Source: Planctomycetota bacterium
Lineage (GTDB): Bacteria; Planctomycetota; UBA8742; UBA2392
DNA: 64,000 nt
Assembly (NCBI GenBank): GCA_020845475.1
Contig: JADLFN010000028.1
Location: forward strand, 38,010-102,009
Direction of reading: 5' to 3'
The translations under genes and the position numbers were made by a program. A model generated the notes under the pieces. That model was not told the origin of the DNA and searched no databases. It was given only the letters and a program-made list of their open reading frames with translations. Positions 1-8,435 of the stretch are shown here, piece by piece (position 1 is the first letter of the stretch; every line of letters begins with the position of its first letter).

Positions 1-3000
1 GCCGCGTTCCCCAAGGAACTCGTGGCGGTGCTCAAGCGCATGACGGCCAAGGATGCCGCCAAGCGCTGCAGCGCCAAGCAGGCCGCGGTATGGTTGCAAA
101 AACTGTTCTCCATGGCCGGTGACGATGACCTTGCTGGCGAGCCCGCGGCCATGAAATCGCTCGCGCCAGTAGTGGCGGAAAGCGAGGCTTTCCGCCTGGC
201 CGCCGAGCGCCGCAAAGCCAACGACGCGCGCGCCCGTGAAGAAGCCAAGAGCATGGTGATGATGGCCCGCACCATGCAGGAAGCCATGCCGGCCGTCGCC
301 AAAACGATGGTCGAATCCGGCCAGCCGCAGCCTGTGCAGCCCGCACCCAGTGCCTCTCAGTCGCAATTGCAGCCTGCGCCCGCGGGCGGAGGCATGGGCA
401 AGATTATCGCGGTATTGCTGCTGTTGATTCTGGTGGGTGGCGGCGTGGCCGGCTGGTACTTCGGCTTTGGCCCAGGCGCCAAGCAGAACCCCGCGAACAA
501 CTCTACGGTCATCGGCGGCGACGGCGGCAAGTCTGACGGCGGCAAAACCGACGGTACGAAGTCGGATGGCGGCAGAACGGACGGCGCCAAAACCGATGGC
601 GGCAAGACGGACGGAACTTCCACCGATGGCGGCAAGACAGACGGCGGGAAAACCGACGGCACCAGCACCGATGGCGGCAAGACGGACGGTACCACCACCG
701 ACGGTGGAAAAACGGACGGCGGAAAAACGGACGGCGGAAAGACCGATGGCGGGCCTACGGACGGCACCAAGCCTCCGCCCGACAAAGACAGCCAGCTCGT
801 AGCCGCGCGACTGAACGAGGCTGAGGCCTCGATCAACAGCGCGGCTTCAACCAGCGACTTGAAGAAGGCCAAGGCCGCCCTGGAAGCGGCCAGCCTGGCC
901 CAGGGTGAAGCCAGCGAAACCCAGCGCATGAAACTGCGCGAGCTCAAGGACAAATTCGAGCGGCAATGGGCCTACTACAGCGTGACCGAGGGCCTGGACA
1001 CGATTGAGGCCTCTCTCAATGCGCTGCGCACTGACCCCGAAGCCGACATCCAGCTGAACACTGCGATCGAGGCCAAGGAGTCGATCGCCAGGCTGAGTAT
1101 TCCCGCTGATGTGGAGGTGCTGGTCAAAGAGCGCCGCGACGAGTTGTTCGGGCGCGTGGATCTGGCCTTGAACATGCGCCATGACGCGCTGCTCAAGAAA
1201 GCTGAAGCTGCGGCGCGCGAATCCAAGTATGAAGACGCCGAAACTTACTTCGCGAAGTTGCTGGCGCTGATGCTCGATGACAAGCGCAAAAACGCTGCCG
1301 CGGCGCGGCGCGAGTCCGTGCTCTGGGAAGGCCGCATTTCCGGCACACAGGCACTGGTCAACGGCAAGCAATATGCGGAAGCCCGCAAGCGCATCGCGGA
1401 CTTCAAGGCGCAAGGCGTGCCTGACGCGCAAAAGGATCGCTTTGCCGCGCTCGAAAAATCACTCGATGCGGCCATTGAGGGCGATCTCTCCTCGCATATT
1501 GCCACTGCAAAGGCCACGGCTGACCAGGGCCAGTATGAAGCCGCGCGCGGTGCGCTGATTGAAGCCGGCAAACTGCCGCTCAATGATTCGCAACTGGTGC
1601 GGCTGGACGAAGCGCGGATTTACGTGAATCTGAGCGAGCCGCTGACCGCCGCAGCCACGGCACTCAACGCCGGCCAGCTGGCGGAGTGTGCTGCGCAGCT
1701 CAAGGCTGCTGAAGGCATTGTGGCCAGTGCGGGCACCAAGAAAATAGCCGAGGAACAGACAACAAAACTGTCCGAGCTGAACACCAGGCTTGCTGCGGCG
1801 GTCAATGCCGAATTCGAGCGGCTGATGAAGGACGCGCGGGAATGCGTTGCGCGCAATGAGTTTGACAAGGCCGGCCAGAGTGTCGAGAAGGCGGGCACAC
1901 TGCCCCTGAGTGAAGATCAGCGTCGTACGCTGGATGATTTCAAGACCGGCAACGCGCAGAAGCTGCGCGAGTACGTGAAGAAGATGCTCGATGAGGTCGA
2001 AGAAGCTCTCAAGAAGGACGACTTTGACAGCGCGATGAAAGCGCTCAACAAAGTGAATAGCATGCAGCCCATCGCCGAGGAACACCAGGCGCGCTTCACA
2101 GCTTTGCAGCAGAAGGTAAACGAGGAGTCCGCCAGCCGCTTCCTCGCGGCCTACAACGCGGCGAACACGGCGCTCAATAGCGGTGATTTCGCAACGGCGG
2201 AAGCACAGCTTGCCAAGATGAAAACGCTGCCCGTGGGCGAAACGCTCAAGGCCAAGGTCGCCGAAGTTGAACAGAAGGTGGAAGGCGCGCGTACCGATGC
2301 CGTGAAGGCGCTGCTTAAGCAGTGCGGCGAGTTACGCGTTCAGGGCAAACACAAAGAAGCGAAGGTCAAGCTCGACGAAGCTTACGCTATCGCCACAACC
2401 GAGGCGTTGCAGAAGCGCTGCGAAAGCGAACGCGTCGAATGGCAATCGGCGGTCGATGATGCTTTTGACGACCTGCTCTCCAAGGCCCGCAAGGCTCGTG
2501 AAAACAAGGATTTTGCCGCCGCGGACAAGCATCTCGATCAAGCCCGGAATCTGCCCTTGAGCCAGGCGCAGTTGCTGAAGCTTTCCGACGCTGTGGACGA
2601 CAACAAGGCCAAGCGCGACGAGTACATTAAAGATCTGTTCACGCTGCTGGAAAGCGCAGTCGCGCGCGGCGACGAAAAGGGCGGCGAAGAAATCGTCAAG
2701 AAGCTCAGCGGTTTTTCCCTGACGGTCAGCGATCAGCTCAAGCTCAAGAATCTGAGGGCCAGCCTGAGCGGAGAGACGCGTGACGCCCGCATCAAGCGGA
2801 TGCCGGCGCAACTGCAGAAACTCGCTTATGACCGCTACTTGCAAAGCGAGCAGATGTTCAAGGCCGACGAGAGCATCGAGGCAGTCGCGGCCTCTGCCGA
2901 CGGCAAAGTCGGCGCCTACGGCACGCGCGGCGGCAAGGTCGCGTTTTACAACCTGCGCCGCGGCACCCTGATTGGCCAGAGCACCGGCGGCCGGCGCATC

Positions 3001-3762
3001 ATCAAGTCCATGGCCATAAGCCCGGATGGCAACTGGGGTGCGTGCGGCAACGATGACGGCAATGTGGTCATCTTCGACCTCAGCGGCGCCACGGTGCGCG
3101 CGCTGGCCTGCGCCGAGCGGCTGGACGACGACATTACCGGCCTGGGCTTCTCCTCTGACAGCAAGACGTTGTTCGTGCTTGTGCAGGACGGCACGCTGGC
3201 GCGTTTCAACGTTTCATCGCAGACCAAAGCCGGCGCGCAGCCAACGGGCATCTCCAAGCCCAACGTCATGGCCGTCGATCCCACGGGCACGTTTGTAGCC
3301 GTTGGCGGCAACGACGGTGAAATCCAGGTGTTTGATGCCCGCAGCCTCGTGGCCAAGCGGCCCAAGCCGATCACGCTCACAAACGACAGCCTGGTATCCG
3401 CGATCAGTTTCTCGCAGGACGGCAAGTATCTCGTTGCGGCCAGCGAGGGCGACGGCGTTGGCATGTGGGAAACCGCGCGCCTGACAGACAAGCCGGCGGT
3501 GCAATACAAAGGCTTGGACGAATGGGCCAAGGGCGTGGGCTTCTCCGCCGATGGGAGGCGCGTGTGCGGCTTTGATTCTGAAAAGCGTTTTGTGGTCTGG
3601 GATCGCGCCAGCGGCACGGAAAACAAGCGCCATGAGTTCGAGGTGTTCAAGACGGCCAAGCGCTTTGAGCCGCGAGCGGGTTTCATCGGGCCCGACGGCA
3701 CGGTGCTCATGGGCACGGCGGATGGCGAGTTCATTCACTTCACGGTGAAGTCGGCAAACTAG
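1..3762 (+). CDS. Ser/Thr protein kinase C-terminal part with TPR-like stalk and WD40 propeller (5'-truncated by window edge)
   Basis: The reading frame is open from the first base. Its first residues (AAFPKELVAVLKRMTAKDAA) look like the last helix of a Hanks-type kinase domain, so the GTG at 22 is probably not the true start and the catalytic domain lies upstream. One membrane segment follows (394-465, GKIIAVLLLLILVGGGVAGW), then a Thr-Asp-Gly-Gly-Lys linker (514-771). Next comes a long charged helical region of repeated TPR-like units (about 790-2850) with recurring 'F-x-x-A-x-x-x-L' patterns. Seven WD40-like blades (about 2860-3759, each with an S-x-D-G-K/N core) close the protein. The expected layout is a cytoplasmic kinase with a large extracytoplasmic sensor or scaffold. 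Kinase identity is inferred from the small visible remnant; the propeller and membrane anchor are seen directly. It ends 1 nt before the next gene, so the two may be co-transcribed. Confidence 0.8.
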   Translation, partial: AAFPKELVAVLKRMTAKDAAKRCSAKQAAVWLQKLFSMAGDDDLAGEPAAMKSLAPVVAESEAFRLAAERRKANDARAREEAKSMVMMARTMQEAMPAVAKTMVESGQPQPVQPAPSASQSQLQPAPAGGGMGKIIAVLLLLILVGGGVAGWYFGFGPGAKQNPANNSTVIGGDGGKSDGGKTDGTKSDGGRTDGAKTDGGKTDGTSTDGGKTDGGKTDGTSTDGGKTDGTTTDGGKTDGGKTDGGKTDGGPTDGTKPPPDKDSQLVAARLNEAEASINSAASTSDLKKAKAALEAASLAQGEASETQRMKLRELKDKFERQWAYYSVTEGLDTIEASLNALRTDPEADIQLNTAIEAKESIARLSIPADVEVLVKERRDELFGRVDLALNMRHDALLKKAEAAARESKYEDAETYFAKLLALMLDDKRKNAAAARRESVLWEGRISGTQALVNGKQYAEARKRIADFKAQGVPDAQKDRFAALEKSLDAAIEGDLSSHIATAKATADQGQYEAARGALIEAGKLPLNDSQLVRLDEARIYVNLSEPLTAAATALNAGQLAECAAQLKAAEGIVASAGTKKIAEEQTTKLSELNTRLAAAVNAEFERLMKDARECVARNEFDKAGQSVEKAGTLPLSEDQRRTLDDFKTGNAQKLREYVKKMLDEVEEALKKDDFDSAMKALNKVNSMQPIAEEHQARFTALQQKVNEESASRFLAAYNAANTALNSGDFATAEAQLAKMKTLPVGETLKAKVAEVEQKVEGARTDAVKALLKQCGELRVQGKHKEAKVKLDEAYAIATTEALQKRCESERVEWQSAVDDAFDDLLSKARKARENKDFAAADKHLDQARNLPLSQAQLLKLSDAVDDNKAKRDEYIKDLFTLLESAVARGDEKGGEEIVKKLSGFSLTVSDQLKLKNLRASLSGETRDARIKRMPAQLQKLAYDRYLQSEQMFKADESIEAVAASADGKVGAYGTRGGKVAFYNLRRGTLIGQSTGGRRIIKSMAISPDGNWGACGNDDGNVVIFDLSGATVRALACAERLDDDITGLGFSSDSKTLFVLVQDGTLARFNVSSQTKAGAQPTGISKPNVMAVDPTGTFVAVGGNDGEIQVFDARSLVAKRPKPITLTNDSLVSAISFSQDGKYLVAASEGDGVGMWETARLTDKPAVQYKGLDEWAKGVGFSADGRRVCGFDSEKRFVVWDRASGTENKRHEFEVFKTAKRFEPRAGFIGPDGTVLMGTADGEFIHFTVKSAN
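514..771 (+). repeat. In-frame TDGGK/TDGT repeat tract in the kinase linker
   Basis: About seventeen imperfect 12-15 nt units read as (S/T)DGGK, TDGT or TDGA directly after the transmembrane segment. They make a hydrophilic, probably unstructured spacer that lifts the helical and WD40 parts off the membrane. The DNA units (ACGGACGGCGG-like) are similar enough to allow slippage. Confidence 0.85.
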
Positions 3763-3763
3763 C

Positions 3764-4555
3764 GTGGCCAAGGCGCTTGCCATCAAGATTCTGGCGGTTG
3801 CGGGCGTGTTCTTCGCGCTGTGGTTTGGTTCGCCTCCGGTTTCATCTATCGTTGCGAGCGCCGTCGTTGCGGTGGCGCTCGCGTTGCTTTTGTGGGGCGT
3901 GTTTGACGTCAACTCCTCGCTCTGGGCGCCAACGTTCTGGCGCGCACAAGGCAAGCAGGCGATTGCCCTGACATTTGATGACGGCCCCGACGAACAATTC
4001 ACGCCGCGCGTTCTTGAAATCCTTGCGCGCGAGAAAGTGCAAGCCGCGTTTTTTGTGGTGGGTGCGCGCGCGAGTGCAAAGCCCGAGTTGCTGCGAGCAA
4101 TCGTTGCGGCGGGTCATATTGTCGGCAATCACAGCAACAGCCACGCCTGGAATATCAACTTTGCGCTCCACGGCAGGCTGCGCCGCGAAATCACGGCCTG
4201 CAGCGAGGCGGTCAAGGCGGCGATTGGCCGGATGCCCGCGCTCTATCGCGCGCCCTTTGGGTTCAAGAATCCCGCGCTGGGCGACGTGCTGGCCGAGCAG
4301 GGCCTCGCGTGCGTCGGCTGGCAGGTGCGCGGCTTTGACGCCCTTGGCGGCACGCCTGAGGGTATTGCACGCAGGCTGGTGCTCAAAGCCAAGGCGGGCG
4401 GCATACTGTTGTTGCATGATGGCGCGGGCTTGCAGGGAACCAGCGACCGCAGCGCCACATTGGCGGCGCTGCCCATGATCATCGAGGGCCTGCGCGCGCG
4501 CGGCTTTGAATTCAAACGGCTCGACGATCTGCTGGAAAAGCCGGCCTATCTGTAG
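3764..4555 (+). CDS. Polysaccharide deacetylase (NodB homology domain), membrane-anchored
   Basis: This 263-aa protein is a carbohydrate esterase of the NodB/CE4 fold, expected to remove N-acetyl groups from an envelope polysaccharide or peptidoglycan. Two N-terminal hydrophobic segments (residues about 5-24 and 27-46) precede the domain. The motifs are present: TFDDGPD at 70-76 (catalytic and metal Asp), H-S-N-S-H at 123-127 (metal His pair), RAPFG at 162-166 and LLLHDG at 215-220 (catalytic His). The GTG start lies one base after the kinase stop, giving tight coupling with that gene. The TAG stop is contributed by a 26-28 bp palindrome that also ends the convergent acetyltransferase gene. 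The exact substrate is not visible in the sequence. Confidence 0.9.
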   Translation: MAKALAIKILAVAGVFFALWFGSPPVSSIVASAVVAVALALLLWGVFDVNSSLWAPTFWRAQGKQAIALTFDDGPDEQFTPRVLEILAREKVQAAFFVVGARASAKPELLRAIVAAGHIVGNHSNSHAWNINFALHGRLRREITACSEAVKAAIGRMPALYRAPFGFKNPALGDVLAEQGLACVGWQVRGFDALGGTPEGIARRLVLKAKAGGILLLHDGAGLQGTSDRSATLAALPMIIEGLRARGFEFKRLDDLLEKPAYL

Positions 4556-4579
4556 GGGCGACTTATGCGTCGCCCCTAT
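4552..4579. repeat. GTAGGGGCGAC palindrome supplying the stop codons of two convergent genes
   Basis: The left arm GTAGGGGCGAC and right arm GTCGCCCCTAT flank TTATGC. The TAG at 4553-4555 is the stop of the deacetylase on the plus strand, and the CTA at 4576-4578 is the TAG stop of the acetyltransferase on the minus strand. The hairpin probably also acts as a bidirectional terminator, although it lacks U-tracts. It is the same family as the palindromes at 55958 and 57668 and the degenerate one at 61000. Confidence 0.85.
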
Positions 4580-5166
4580 GCGGGTGTAATCCATTCACTG
4601 CGCAAAGCTGCATAGCAGTAGGTGTCGCGGCGCGTGCCGTCAGGATCGACGGAGTGAGAGCGCAACACGCCCTCACGCGCCATGCCTGCCTTTTCGGCCA
4701 CGCGCTGGCTGGCTTTGTTCGCGCCGCTGCAACGCCAGGCAAGCCGCAGCCAGTGCCAATCGGAAAACCCCCAGCGCAACAACGCCTTGAGTACTTCGGT
4801 GCCAAGCCCTTTGCGGGCGCGGTCGCCGCGAATCCACATGCCGATTTCTGCGTTACCCAGTTCAATCGGCCCTTCGCGCAGGTGATAGCCGCACCCGCCC
4901 AGCAGGCGTTTTTCGTCAGGCGCCCAGATGCCGATTACGAAATCTGTGCCGCAAAGCCAGCGCCCGGAAAAGTCGCGAACAAGTCTCTCGCTGACCTCAA
5001 TGCTCTGCGTCGGCGTGGCCCAGGGCATGAAGGTTTTCAGGTGCTCGTAGGAGGCGTTGACGGCCTCACTCAAAGCCGCGCCATCGCCGGGCATGTAGCG
5101 GCGAAGGACAAAGCCCGCAGTCGAGCTCCGCTCAGGTGCAGCGAACAGGGGAGTGTGTTCGGGCAT
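4576..5166 (-). CDS. GNAT N-acetyltransferase, RimJ/RimL type
   Basis: The 196-aa product has the length and layout of RimJ/RimL-like acetyltransferases, which transfer acetyl from acetyl-CoA to protein N-termini or small amines. Visible features are the N-terminal 'L-R-R-Y' strand, the central 'E-I-G-M-W-I' strand and the CoA-binding loop R-A-R-K-G-L-G-T-E. The late 'N-K-A-S-Q-R-V-A-E-K-A-G-M' helix is typical of the family (N-x-x-S-x-x-v-x-e-k-x-G). It stands alone, convergent to the deacetylase. Its stop codon lies in the shared palindrome at 4552-4579. The substrate is unknown. Confidence 0.88.
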   Translation of the reverse strand: MPEHTPLFAAPERSSTAGFVLRRYMPGDGAALSEAVNASYEHLKTFMPWATPTQSIEVSERLVRDFSGRWLCGTDFVIGIWAPDEKRLLGGCGYHLREGPIELGNAEIGMWIRGDRARKGLGTEVLKALLRWGFSDWHWLRLAWRCSGANKASQRVAEKAGMAREGVLRSHSVDPDGTRRDTYCYAALRSEWITPA

Positions 5167-5225
5167 GACGAGAGACTTCCGAACCGAAGCTAAGGACTTG
5201 GGACAAGGAACTCTGGGCTAGGGCT

Positions 5226-5311
5226 TGGTGCCAAGGGAGGGACTCGAACCCTCACACCCTTTCGGATTGCGGTTTTTGAAACCGCCGCGTCTGCCATTCC
5301 GCCACCTTGGC
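5226..5311 (-). tRNA. tRNA-Leu (anticodon CAA), CCA encoded
   Basis: On the minus strand the acceptor arm begins GCCAAGG and closes with CCTTGGC, then discriminator A and an encoded CCA (5226-5228). The anticodon stem GCGGT/ACCGC encloses the loop TTCAAAA, giving anticodon CAA for the TTG codon. The TPsiC arm reads GAGGGTTCGAGTCCCTC, and a short class II variable arm is present, as expected for leucine. Confidence 0.95.
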
Positions 5312-5357
5312 ACTGCCGCGAAGTGTATCCAGCGGCGCGGCTACTGCCAGTGCCGGG

Positions 5358-5723
5358 CTATCGTTGGCGGCCTTTGTATGAAAAACCCTGCGCCAGCTTC
5401 ATGATCTCAAGGCCGGGTTCGGCGGTGGTCTGGCACAGCAGCATCGGCTCGCGGTTAGCTGCTCCCGGCGTCTTCACGAGCGATTTGCAGCGCAGACAGG
5501 TGCCGGCAATGCAGAAAAGACCAAAGTCGATGCGCACTTCACCCGTCATCAGGCCCCAGAACTGCAAGCCGCGCCAAAGGCTGTTGTTCTCGGGGAGGTG
5601 TATCTCTTCGCCGAGGCACTTTATCGGAACGAGTTTTTCGTACGGGCGCAGAATGTCGTTGGCGTCGGCGATAGCGTCGTCGCTCACGTTTTTGAAAAAG
5701 GTCTTCAGGTCAAGCTGCGCCAC
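5358..5723 (-). CDS. Small hypothetical protein with Cys cluster
   Basis: The frame encodes a plausible globular protein of 121 aa from the GTG at 5723 (VAQLDLKTFFKN...). It could extend to 5846, but the residues in that extension look non-coding. The product has a C-x6-C-x2-C cluster in 'FCIAGTCLRCK' plus one more Cys, which could bind metal. No family is recognised. It lies between tRNA-Leu and the divergently transcribed porin 1. The ribosome site before the GTG is weak. The opposite-strand frame over the same bases is less protein-like. Confidence 0.5.
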   Translation of the reverse strand: MAQLDLKTFFKNVSDDAIADANDILRPYEKLVPIKCLGEEIHLPENNSLWRGLQFWGLMTGEVRIDFGLFCIAGTCLRCKSLVKTPGAANREPMLLCQTTAEPGLEIMKLAQGFSYKGRQR

Positions 5724-5879
5724 GGTCGCCCCGCGTCCATGATAACGGCCGCGCCGGCCAAGGCGAGATGCGGGCAAAGGATCACTTGCGCTGCATTTCT
5801 GGTCAGGCAACTTCAGCCCGTGGCACTGGTGATCACGCGCGAACATTCGCGGCGCTTGAACACATTCATCGGAGCCAAC

Positions 5880-7367
5880 ATGAAACTGACGTTGATGTCT
5901 TGGGCGGTGCTGTTTCTTGTGTGCATGTCAGGGTGTCAATCGGCATATGCCGGCGAACCTGGGCAGCTTGAGAGTGAATTGGCGCGCCTGCGCACTGAGG
6001 TGGATGCGCTGCGCGAAGGCGCAGGCGAGGGCGATCCTGCGCTTACCACAAGGCTGAAAAAGGGACTGTTCACCTGGAGCACCGAAGACGGCAAATTCAG
6101 CCTGGAAATGAACTTCCGCACGCAGGTGCGCGTGACCTACAACGACGAACGCGGCGCCAACGCCGAAGGCCCCAGCGATCCCAACTCAGCCAACGCCAGC
6201 AACGGGCGCGATTTCTGGAACTTCCGCATCCGCCGCGCCAAGCTCAGCTTCAAGGGCAACATCTTCGAGAAAGAGTTCAAGTACTACATAACGCTGGCTT
6301 TCACCAACGGCGGCGCGGGCTCGGAGATTGCGGAAGTGGCGTACTTCCAGTGGGCCCGCTTCAAGGAATTCAACGTCAACGCCGGCCAAGAACTAATTCC
6401 CGCAAACTGGGAGCAGCTTGTCTCCAGCGGCCGCCAGCAATTTGTGGATCGCTCTTTGGTCAATGCCACTTTCCAGCAGTCGCGCGGCAAGGGCCTCTGG
6501 TTCTCGGGCTCCATTGGCGGAGACACGCCCTGGATCAGGTATTGGGCGGGCGTGTTCAACGGCGTGCTGCGTTCAAGCGGCGATTTCCGCAACAACGATC
6601 AGGCGCTGACCAATGACACGTTCAGCCAGACCGTCGATGCCGAACTCATGCCTGCGTTGCGCGTCGAAACGCACCCGCTGGGTGAGGTCGCGCAGGATAT
6701 GGTGGACTACCGCGATCGCGAGGCTTCCAAGAAAGTCCTGTTCTCAATCGGCGCGGCTATGAACTGGCTGATCAGCCGCATGAACAATGCCGCGCTGCGA
6801 CCGGTGAATGCCAGCGCGGGTTCCGGCCGGTTTGACACCGGGCAGGACACGCTGCATGTCGTGCTCGATGGGCATCTGCGCTGGTTTGGGCTGAGCGTCA
6901 ATGTGGAATGGCACTATCGCCACACCGAGTTCCACAACTTTGGGCCCAAGCAGGGCAATCGCATCACGGCCAATCGCAACAGGCCGGGCGACCTGACGGA
7001 TACGGGCTTCTCGCTCATGGTGGGCTTCTTCATTCTGCCCAAGCAGTTCGATGTGGCGGTTCGCTTTGGCATGGTTGACGCTGACGAATTCTGGCTCAGT
7101 GGCAGCACAAGCAAGCAGAGCGGGCTGGCTCCTGACACGAGCGAATTCGGTCTTGCGCTGGGCTATTACGTGGCGGGACACAACCTGAAGATTCAGGCCG
7201 ACTTCTGCTACTACACGTTTCAGCAGGTGCTGTACATCGCGGGCGCGCCGAACAATCCCGTTACGGGCGTGGCCAATGATTCGCGCAGCGCATCGAGCAT
7301 TGCCAACGACAACAGCGACTACCTGAACGTCTGGCAGTTCCGTGTGCAACTTCAGTGGATCTTCTAA
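5880..7367 (+). CDS. Outer-membrane porin, phosphate-selective O/P-like (paralogue 1)
   Basis: The 495-aa product begins with a signal peptide ending SAYA before GEP (SPase I site). A Cys in M-S-G-C just before this could be read as a weak lipobox. A short coiled-coil of leucine heptads (LESELARLRTEVDALRE) follows, as in trimeric porins. The rest is a beta-rich barrel with alternating hydrophobic and aromatic strands ending in the terminal aromatic W-I-F typical of BAM substrates. It is closely similar along its length to the genes at 25750 and 27568, including nearly identical blocks around 'ETHPLGEVAQDMVDYRD'. The frame is open further upstream, but the ATG at 5880 starts the signal peptide. 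Solute specificity is inferred only from the OprO/OprP-like fold. Confidence 0.88.
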   Translation: MKLTLMSWAVLFLVCMSGCQSAYAGEPGQLESELARLRTEVDALREGAGEGDPALTTRLKKGLFTWSTEDGKFSLEMNFRTQVRVTYNDERGANAEGPSDPNSANASNGRDFWNFRIRRAKLSFKGNIFEKEFKYYITLAFTNGGAGSEIAEVAYFQWARFKEFNVNAGQELIPANWEQLVSSGRQQFVDRSLVNATFQQSRGKGLWFSGSIGGDTPWIRYWAGVFNGVLRSSGDFRNNDQALTNDTFSQTVDAELMPALRVETHPLGEVAQDMVDYRDREASKKVLFSIGAAMNWLISRMNNAALRPVNASAGSGRFDTGQDTLHVVLDGHLRWFGLSVNVEWHYRHTEFHNFGPKQGNRITANRNRPGDLTDTGFSLMVGFFILPKQFDVAVRFGMVDADEFWLSGSTSKQSGLAPDTSEFGLALGYYVAGHNLKIQADFCYYTFQQVLYIAGAPNNPVTGVANDSRSASSIANDNSDYLNVWQFRVQLQWIF

Positions 7368-7379
7368 GACGTGCTGAAT

Positions 7380-7413
7380 GGCGGGCCGTAGTTTTCCTTT
7401 CCGGCGGCCCGCC
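7380..7413 (+). terminator. Hairpin downstream of porin 1
   Basis: GGCGGGCCG and CGGCCCGCC form a 9-bp GC stem with a 16-nt loop, followed by GTTTCGGTT. It sits 12 nt after the porin stop and lies between convergent genes. Confidence 0.65.
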
Positions 7414-7423
7414 GTTTCGGTTC

Positions 7424-8317
7424 TCAGGCCTGTACGGGCGGGTGGCGCCCGCTGTCAGTCTGGATCGCGCGGATGATGTCCGTGACGAGCAAGTCAAGGT
7501 ACCCCAAATAAGCCTGCTTGAACATCTCCGGCTCGAACTGGCCGGGGAACTCGGAGGCAAGCGCGTTGAGCACTGAGGCGCAGGCTTGCGGCGAGCACTT
7601 CAAATCGCGCTTGAGCAGCGTGTTGAGCGTGATGCGCGTTTGCGCGAGCTGCGGCGCCATGTTCAGTGTCTTGGCCACAACGGCGCGCACGCGCGGGAAG
7701 AAGATGTCGAATTTTGAAAGCGAGCGGCTCTTCACGCTCACGGCAGGCTTGCCCACGCCCGGCCCAGCCGCGCCGCACTTGATGCAGGCAATGGCGGTGG
7801 GTGACGCAAGGCACGCAAAGCACACGCCGCACAGCGGGTAGCGCTTGCTCAAGTCCTCCACGCGCACGTCAATGGGCGCAAGCCGCACGCATTCTCGCAG
7901 GCACTTTGCCGCGCCCTGCATGTCCTCGAGCGCGATCAGGGCCTCCACTCGCTTGACCCAGAGATCAACGTCTTCCGGCGCGCGTTTCAGCCCGCTGGCT
8001 GTGGCCTTGACCACGCCCTCAAAGTTCTTCACGGACGCCAGCGTCTGCGCCAGCAGTCGCCATGTCTCCAGATGATCCGGCGCGGCCAGCGCGACTTGTC
8101 CAAGACGTGAAGCAACCTGGCAGCGTTCGCGAAACACGGCTTGCTCGTCGCCGCTGATCTTTCCAAGCGCGATGCGGGCCATTTCGGTTTCGAGAGTCGC
8201 GGCGTCCAGCTCGCGGGCCTGTTTCAGGGTGTCAACGGCGGTTTCTTTGTCGCCACGAAGCCGCGCGCGCTGGTAGTCAGCGATGAGCTTGAGGATGCTT
8301 TCGCGGTATTCAGGCAT
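7424..8317 (-). CDS. TPR-like protein with central zinc ribbon
   Basis: The 297-aa cytosolic protein has no signal peptide. Residues about 10-150 are helical pairs with TPR spacing ('A-P-D-H-L-E-T-W-R-L-L-A-Q-T-L', 'A-P-E-D-V-D-L-W-V-K-R'). A four-Cys zinc ribbon follows at about 160-185 (C-G-V-C-F-A-C ... C-I-K-C), then a second helical region. No enzyme motif is seen; the arrangement suggests an adaptor or assembly factor. It is convergent with porin 1 and separated by about 120 nt from the HerA-like gene upstream, so it may be in the same transcript. I do not recognise a named family. Confidence 0.75.
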   Translation of the reverse strand: MPEYRESILKLIADYQRARLRGDKETAVDTLKQARELDAATLETEMARIALGKISGDEQAVFRERCQVASRLGQVALAAPDHLETWRLLAQTLASVKNFEGVVKATASGLKRAPEDVDLWVKRVEALIALEDMQGAAKCLRECVRLAPIDVRVEDLSKRYPLCGVCFACLASPTAIACIKCGAAGPGVGKPAVSVKSRSLSKFDIFFPRVRAVVAKTLNMAPQLAQTRITLNTLLKRDLKCSPQACASVLNALASEFPGQFEPEMFKQAYLGYLDLLVTDIIRAIQTDSGRHPPVQA

Positions 8318-8435
8318 GGAGCGCTTCGCGCAATGAATAATTCAAAATTCAAAATGGGCTGTGGTGCCAAGGCGTGGGGGTGTGCCTTTCGGAAGAATCA
8401 GTTTTGCGTCTTGAATTCGGCCGCAACGCGGCCGC

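Noticed and set aside
5323..5742. Plus-strand 139-aa frame opposite the Cys-cluster protein
   Set aside because: Its composition (Arg/Ser/Pro-rich) is typical of an antisense shadow; the minus-strand frame is more protein-like.
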